A DNA stretch of 64,000 nucleotides from the NCBI RefSeq assembly GCF_040629175.1, contig NZ_JBEXUX010000003.1, positions 124,001 to 188,000 on the forward strand. The letters run 5' to 3'. The notes under the pieces are model-generated. The model saw nothing but the letters and a program-made list of their open reading frames with translations, did no database searches and was not told the DNA's origin. This DNA is from Embleya sp040629175 (lineage in GTDB: Bacteria > Actinomycetota > Actinomycetes > Streptomycetales > Streptomycetaceae). The translations under genes and the position numbers were made by a program. Each line of letters opens with the position of its first letter. Position 1 is the stretch's first letter. Of the stretch, positions 59,905 through 64,000 are shown one piece after another.

Positions 59905-61128
59905 TCAGCCCGACAGCGCCACCACGTCGCCAACCACCACGATCGCCGGCGGCCGAATCCCCTGCGCCACCACATCGGCGGCGGCCGAGGCCAACGTCGT
60001 GCGCAACACCCGCTGGGTGGCCATGGTGCCCTCCTGGATCACCGCCACCGGAGTCGTCCCCGCCCGCCCGTGCGCCAGCAGCGCCGAGGTGATCGGCCCG
60101 AGTCGCTCCACCGCCATCAGCAGCACCAACGTGCCGCGCAGCCCGGCCAGCGCCGCCCAGTCCACCAGCGAGCGCGGATCCTCCGGCGCGACATGCCCGG
60201 AAACCACCACGAACTCGTGCGCCACGCCCCGGTGGGTGACCGGGATGCCGGCTATCGCGGGCACCGAGATCGCGCTGGTGATCCCGGGCACCACCAGGCA
60301 CGGCACCCCGGCCTCGGCACACGCGAGCGCCTCCTCGAAGCCCCGACCGAAGACATAGTTGTCGCCGCCCTTGAGCCGGACCACGAACCGGCCCGCCTTG
60401 GCGTGCTCGATCATCGCGGCGTTGATCGCCTCCTGGGCCATCGCCCGTCCGTACGGGATCTTCGCCGCGTCGATCACCTCGACATGCGGCGGCAACTCGC
60501 CCAGCAGCGCGCGCGGGCCCAGCCGGTCGGCGATCACCACGTCGGCCTCGGCGAGCAGTCGCCGCCCGCGCACGGTGATCAGGTCCGGGTCGCCGGGTCC
60601 GCCACCGACCAGGGCCACTCCGGGCAACGCGCCGATCGGGCGCTCCCCGCGAGCGGCCAGCGAACCGTCGTGCAGGCCCTCGACGATGCGATCGCGCACG
60701 CCCGCGGCGCGCCGCGGGTCGCCGCCCGCGAGCACGGCCACGGTCAAACCGTCGTGTCGCCCGCTCGCCGGCGTCCACGCGCTGGCGTGCGACGCGTCGT
60801 CGCAGCGCACGCAGAACACCCGCAGCGCCTCGGCGTCGGCGGCCACCGCCTCGTTGACCTCGGCCACGTCGGTGGCGGCCAGCGCGTACCACGCGCCGTC
60901 CAGGTCACCGGGCGCGTAGGCGCGCGGCAACCAACGCAGTTCGCCGCCGGTCGCCATGCCCTCGACCGCCGGCGTCGCCTCGGGGGCGACCACGAGCACG
61001 TCCGCGCCCGCGTCGAGCAGGGCGGGCAGTCGGCGCTGGGCGACCGTACCGGCGCCGACCACGACGACCCGGCGTCCTTCCAGACGCAGGCCGGCGGGAT
61101 AGGCGGGAGGACCAGGGAGTCGGGACAT
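59905..61128 (-). CDS. cysG: Siroheme synthase CysG (uroporphyrinogen-III C-methyltransferase fused to dehydrogenase)
   Basis: 407 aa from ATG at 61126-61128. Residues about 8-155 are the NAD-binding precorrin-2 dehydrogenase part (RRVVVVGAGTVAQRRLPALLDAGADVLVVAPEA in parts). Residues about 168-407 are the SAM-dependent SUMT: VGGGPGDPDLIT, VVRLKGGDNYVFGRGFEEAL, VPGITSAISVPAIAGIPVTHRG and TLVLLMAVERL. The middle dimerisation/chelatase part is short relative to E. coli CysG (about 457 aa). The product precorrin-2/sirohydrochlorin feeds siroheme or corrin synthesis; the cobalamin gene next door makes the latter plausible. A terminator-like hairpin precedes it. Confidence 0.94.
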   Translation of the reverse strand: MSRLPGPPAYPAGLRLEGRRVVVVGAGTVAQRRLPALLDAGADVLVVAPEATPAVEGMATGGELRWLPRAYAPGDLDGAWYALAATDVAEVNEAVAADAEALRVFCVRCDDASHASAWTPASGRHDGLTVAVLAGGDPRRAAGVRDRIVEGLHDGSLAARGERPIGALPGVALVGGGPGDPDLITVRGRRLLAEADVVIADRLGPRALLGELPPHVEVIDAAKIPYGRAMAQEAINAAMIEHAKAGRFVVRLKGGDNYVFGRGFEEALACAEAGVPCLVVPGITSAISVPAIAGIPVTHRGVAHEFVVVSGHVAPEDPRSLVDWAALAGLRGTLVLLMAVERLGPITSALLAHGRAGTTPVAVIQEGTMATQRVLRTTLASAAADVVAQGIRPPAIVVVGDVVALSG

Positions 61129-61285
61129 CGTTCTCACTTTTCCGGGTGGCGCGGGGTGCGCTGCGTACGGTGTTTCTTGATCTTTCGGTGCACGGACGGT
61201 TGCTGCCTCGGCGGCGGTCCCCACGATCCCGGTATCGCTCCGGTGTCGCGTCGGCCGTCGCCTGGGCGGTTTTTCCGCGCGGAAA

Positions 61286-61321
61286 GGGCACCTCTGCCAC
61301 TCCATCGTGGCGGAGGTGCCC
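61286..61321. terminator. Hairpin downstream of the BluB-CobT gene
   Basis: GGGCACCTCTGCCAC and GTGGCGGAGGTGCCC form an almost perfect 15-bp stem around a TCCATC loop. In the minus-strand sense it is followed by a TTTCC stretch. It sits between the fused gene (stop 61349) and cysG (start 61128). Confidence 0.7.
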
Positions 61322-61348
61322 TTCGGCTGCTGCGGGCGGGGGTGGAAA

Positions 61349-64000
61349 TCAGTCGGTTTTGCCGCTGACTCCCGCCGCGTCGAACGTGGCCACATCGTGC
61401 AGTACGCGGACCGCACTCTGCACCAGGGGCAGGGCGAGCACCGCGCCGGTGCCCTCGCCGAGCCGCATCTCCAACTCGACCAGCGGACGCAGCGACAACT
61501 TCGCCAGGGCCGCCGCGTGGCCGGGTTCGGCCGACCGGTGACCCGCGACGCACGCCTGGATCGACTCCGGCGCGATGGCCTGCGCGACCAGGGCCGCCGC
61601 ACCGGCGATCACCCCGTCGAGCACGACCGGTACGCGCAGCGCCGCCGCGCCGATGATGTAGCCGGCGAGCGCCGCGTGCTCCAGACCGCCGATCGCGGCC
61701 AGTACGCCGATCGGGTCACCGGGATCGGGTTCGTGCCGCGCCAGCGCCGCCTTGACCACCTCGATCTTGCGCCGGTGCGTGGCATCGTCGATGCCCGTCC
61801 CGCGACCGGTGATCTCGGCCGGCTCCATCCCGGTGAACACCGAGATCAGCGCGGCGGACGCGGTGGTGTTCGCGATCCCCATGTCGCCGGTGAGCAGACC
61901 CCGGTTGCCGGCGGTGACCAGGTCCCGGGCGGTCTCGATGCCGACCTCGATGGCCGCGATCGCCTCCTCGCGGGTCATCGCGGGGCCCTGGGTCATGTCC
62001 GCGGTGCCCGGCCGGATCCGGCGCGGCAGCAGTCCGGTCGCGTTCGGCAGCTCGGTCGCGACGCCGACGTCGACGACGCACACCTCGACACCGATCTGCT
62101 TGGCGAACGCGTTGACCACCGCGCCGCCGGCGAGGAAGTTGCCCACCATCTGGGCGGTGACCTCCTGCGGCCACGGCGACACGCCCTGCGCGTGCACCCC
62201 GTGGTCGGCGGCGAACACCGCGACCGCGGCGGGCTCCGGGATCGGCGGCGGGAAGGTCCGGGCCAGCCCGGACAACTGCGCGCCGATCGTCTCCAGGATG
62301 CCCAGCGAGCCGGGCGGCTTGGTCATATTGCGCTGGTGCTCCCACGCCGCGCCCAACGCCTTGGCGTCGAGCGGACGCACCGATTGCAACGTCTCGTCGA
62401 GCAGGCTGACCGGCTCCTCGCCGGGCAGACCGCGGCGACCGTAGGTCTCCTCGTGCACCACCCAGGACAGCGGTCGGGCCTTGGCCCAGCCCGAGGTGGC
62501 CAGCTCCGGCTCGTCGGGGAACGCGTCCACGTAGCCCACGCACAGGTAGGCGACCACGTCGATGTGTTCGGGCAGACCCAGTGCCGTGGCCAGCTCGCGC
62601 TCGTCGAAGAAGCTCACCCAGCCGACCCCGAGGCCCTCGGCCCGGGCGGCCAGCCACAGGTTCTCCACCGCGAGCGCGCTGGAGTAGGGGCCCATCTGCG
62701 GTTGGGTGTGCCGGCCCAGCGTGTGCCGGCCGCCGCGGGTGGAGTCCACGGTGACCACGATGTTGACCGGGGTCTCCAGGATCGCCTCGACCTTGATCTC
62801 CAGGAACTGCTTGGCCCGGGCCTTGGGCAGCGAGGTGGCGTACGCCTCGCGCTGCCGCTGGGCCAGTTCCTGGACGGTGACCCTGGTTTCCTCGGAGCGG
62901 ATCACCACGAAGTCCCACGGCTGCGAGTAGCCGACGCTGGGCGCCGCGTGCGCGGCCTCCAACACCCGGACCAGGACGTCGTCCGGCACCGGGTCGGGCC
63001 GGAAGCCGGCTCGGACGTCCCGGCGCTCGCGCATCACCCGATGCACCGCCTCGCGCGCCGCGTCGTCGTAACCGGGAGCGGCGGGGCCGCGCTCGATCTC
63101 GGGCTCGGGCTCCGCCTCCGCCTCCGGCGTCGCGTCGTCCCCGGGGGTGGGCGTGGACTCGGCCGCGGGCGCTTCGGGTGCCTCGGGCGCCGGTTCCTCG
63201 GCCGACGGCGCGGGGTCGGCCGGCGCCGGCGGCTCGGCGGCCACCGGCTCGGAGGCGGGCAGCAGCACGGTGACCGCGGTCGCCGAGACGGGCTCGCCCT
63301 CGGGCTCGGCGGGCGCGGGCACCCGGGGTGCGACCGCGTCGGCCTGCCCGCCCTGGGCCGGGTCCGCCGCCGGGGTGCCGACCGGCTCGGCCGGCGGCGG
63401 CGGAATCCTGGGGATCTCGCCGCTTCCGCCGGCGACCGCGGGCTGCGGCTGCGGCTGCGGCTCGGACTCGGCGCCGGTGGTGCTCTGGGGGCCGTGCATG
63501 GCAGTGCTTTCTTCGGATGTACGGGGATCCGCCGGGCCGACCTCGACCGGCCCGGTGGGCGGCGCGGCCGGGGCGGCGGCTGCCGGGACGGACTCGGCAG
63601 CCGTCGCGGGGTGCTCGGCGGTCGGTGCGGTGGGGATCTCCTCGGCGAGGAGTTCCGCCGCGATGGACTGCGTGGTGGGTCCGGCCGGGACCGCGACGGC
63701 GGGCGCCGGGTTGCCGGGCCGGGCCTGGGCGACCTCGGCCGACGCGTCGCCGGCCGGCGCGTCGCCGGCCGGCGCGTCGCCGGCCGGCGCGACAGGTGTC
63801 GCCTCGACGGACGCGTCGCCCGCTTCGACCGCAGCCGGCGCGGCCTCGGCGACCGACTCGGGGCCGGAACCGCTCGGGGCCGGCTGCTCGGCGGGCGCCG
63901 GGACCGGGACGGCCTCGGCGACGGGTCGTGCGTCGGCCACCTCCTCGGCGGGCGGCGCGGGCGGCGCGGCCTGCTCGACGGGCGCGGCCGTCGCCGGTGG
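61349..64000 (-). CDS. cobT: BluB-CobT fusion, partial (N-terminus outside window)
   Basis: At least 883 residues, with no start before the window edge at 64000. Two possible internal starts exist, a GTG at 63938-63940 and an ATG at 63497-63499 with GAAGAAAG upstream. The first approximately 300 residues seen are low-complexity Ala/Pro/Glu/Gly. A nitroreductase-fold BluB domain follows (VHRVMRERRDVR, SVGYSQPWDFVVI, then GLGVGWVSFFDE), then CobT: TKPPGSLGILE, AVFAADHGVHAQGVSPWP, VCVVDVGVATELP, LLTGDMGIANTTASAAL and EGTGAVLALPL. BluB makes 5,6-dimethylbenzimidazole and CobT attaches it to nicotinate mononucleotide's ribose, so the fusion covers the lower cobalamin ligand. In-frame APAGD repeats occur in the linker. 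Confidence 0.93.
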   Translation of the reverse strand, partial: PPATAAPVEQAAPPAPPAEEVADARPVAEAVPVPAPAEQPAPSGSGPESVAEAAPAAVEAGDASVEATPVAPAGDAPAGDAPAGDASAEVAQARPGNPAPAVAVPAGPTTQSIAAELLAEEIPTAPTAEHPATAAESVPAAAAPAAPPTGPVEVGPADPRTSEESTAMHGPQSTTGAESEPQPQPQPAVAGGSGEIPRIPPPPAEPVGTPAADPAQGGQADAVAPRVPAPAEPEGEPVSATAVTVLLPASEPVAAEPPAPADPAPSAEEPAPEAPEAPAAESTPTPGDDATPEAEAEPEPEIERGPAAPGYDDAAREAVHRVMRERRDVRAGFRPDPVPDDVLVRVLEAAHAAPSVGYSQPWDFVVIRSEETRVTVQELAQRQREAYATSLPKARAKQFLEIKVEAILETPVNIVVTVDSTRGGRHTLGRHTQPQMGPYSSALAVENLWLAARAEGLGVGWVSFFDERELATALGLPEHIDVVAYLCVGYVDAFPDEPELATSGWAKARPLSWVVHEETYGRRGLPGEEPVSLLDETLQSVRPLDAKALGAAWEHQRNMTKPPGSLGILETIGAQLSGLARTFPPPIPEPAAVAVFAADHGVHAQGVSPWPQEVTAQMVGNFLAGGAVVNAFAKQIGVEVCVVDVGVATELPNATGLLPRRIRPGTADMTQGPAMTREEAIAAIEVGIETARDLVTAGNRGLLTGDMGIANTTASAALISVFTGMEPAEITGRGTGIDDATHRRKIEVVKAALARHEPDPGDPIGVLAAIGGLEHAALAGYIIGAAALRVPVVLDGVIAGAAALVAQAIAPESIQACVAGHRSAEPGHAAALAKLSLRPLVELEMRLGEGTGAVLALPLVQSAVRVLHDVATFDAAGVSGKTD
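63743..63787. repeat. 15-bp tandem repeat, three copies, in the BluB-CobT linker
   Basis: CGCGTCGCCGGCCGG occurs three times without change at 63743-63757, 63758-63772 and 63773-63787. The unit is a multiple of three, so it stays in frame and encodes APAGD repeats in the linker. Copy-number change would only alter linker length. Confidence 0.9.

Overview
The window is very GC-rich (about 70 percent or more by eye), uses many GTG starts and 4-bp GTGA/ATGA stop-start overlaps, and carries families typical of mycelial Actinobacteria: a WhiB-like iron-sulfur regulator, a DUF2637 membrane protein, a DUF5999-like small protein, a TetR regulator, an F420-type LLM oxidoreductase, a PASTA-less membrane Ser/Thr kinase and a fused BluB-CobT enzyme. 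This points to a Streptomyces/Kitasatospora/Embleya-type chromosome. The sequence alone does not fix the species. No tRNA, rRNA, transposase or integrase was recognised.

Layout. (1) 1-4153, minus strand: alpha/beta-hydrolase, caspase-like/VMAP-like protein and MoxR-type AAA ATPase with overlapping ends, cut by the window edge. This looks like a vWA-MoxR-VMAP type conflict (defence) system. (2) 4254-12877: envelope and housekeeping genes (SH3-like membrane protein, CPBP protease, glutamate-cysteine ligase-like enzyme, polysaccharide deacetylase, two CNNM/CorC-type membrane proteins), then small hypothetical genes and a TetR regulator. (3) 12905-30451, all minus: GT87 mannosyltransferase-like, CDP-alcohol phosphatidyltransferase, mannose-1-phosphate guanylyltransferase/PMM-like, DUF881, small basic protein, DUF881, gcvH, FHA (GarA/OdhI-like), MerR (FtsR-like), bifunctional nuclease, MerR, YdcF-like, DinB, DUF4230, and gcvP behind a tandem glycine riboswitch. 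From the phosphatidyltransferase to gcvP this follows the conserved actinobacterial block known in M. tuberculosis as roughly Rv1822-Rv1832.

(4) 31113-40657: a catabolic, mixed-strand segment with acetoacetyl-CoA synthetase, AurF-like diiron oxygenase, DUF35 + thiolase-fold (Ltp-like) pair + amidohydrolase, LLM oxidoreductase, TIM-barrel isomerase, a serpin and a SnoaL-like protein. Two near-identical palindromes (CTGAYG-N3-CGTCAG) at 34283 and 38007 suggest a shared repressor. (5) 40654-49298, minus: an SMC-like ATPase of 1516 aa, a small MksE/JetB-like protein and an MksF/JetA-like protein form a condensin-like operon related in layout to MksBEF/Wadjet, with no visible JetD nuclease. A HEAT-repeat gene lies upstream. 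(6) 49510-58987: small hypotheticals, a CRISPR-like repeat pair, a lipoprotein PBP, WhiB-like protein, phosphoribosyltransferase, Ser/Thr kinase, DUF2637 protein and a divergent orphan gene. (7) 59036-64000, minus: SpoU-type RNA methyltransferase, CysG-type siroheme/uroporphyrinogen methyltransferase and the BluB-CobT fusion (cobalamin lower ligand), cut by the right edge.

The two strongest candidates for unusual biology are the VMAP-like ternary operon at the left edge and the condensin-like operon at 40.6-47.8 kb.
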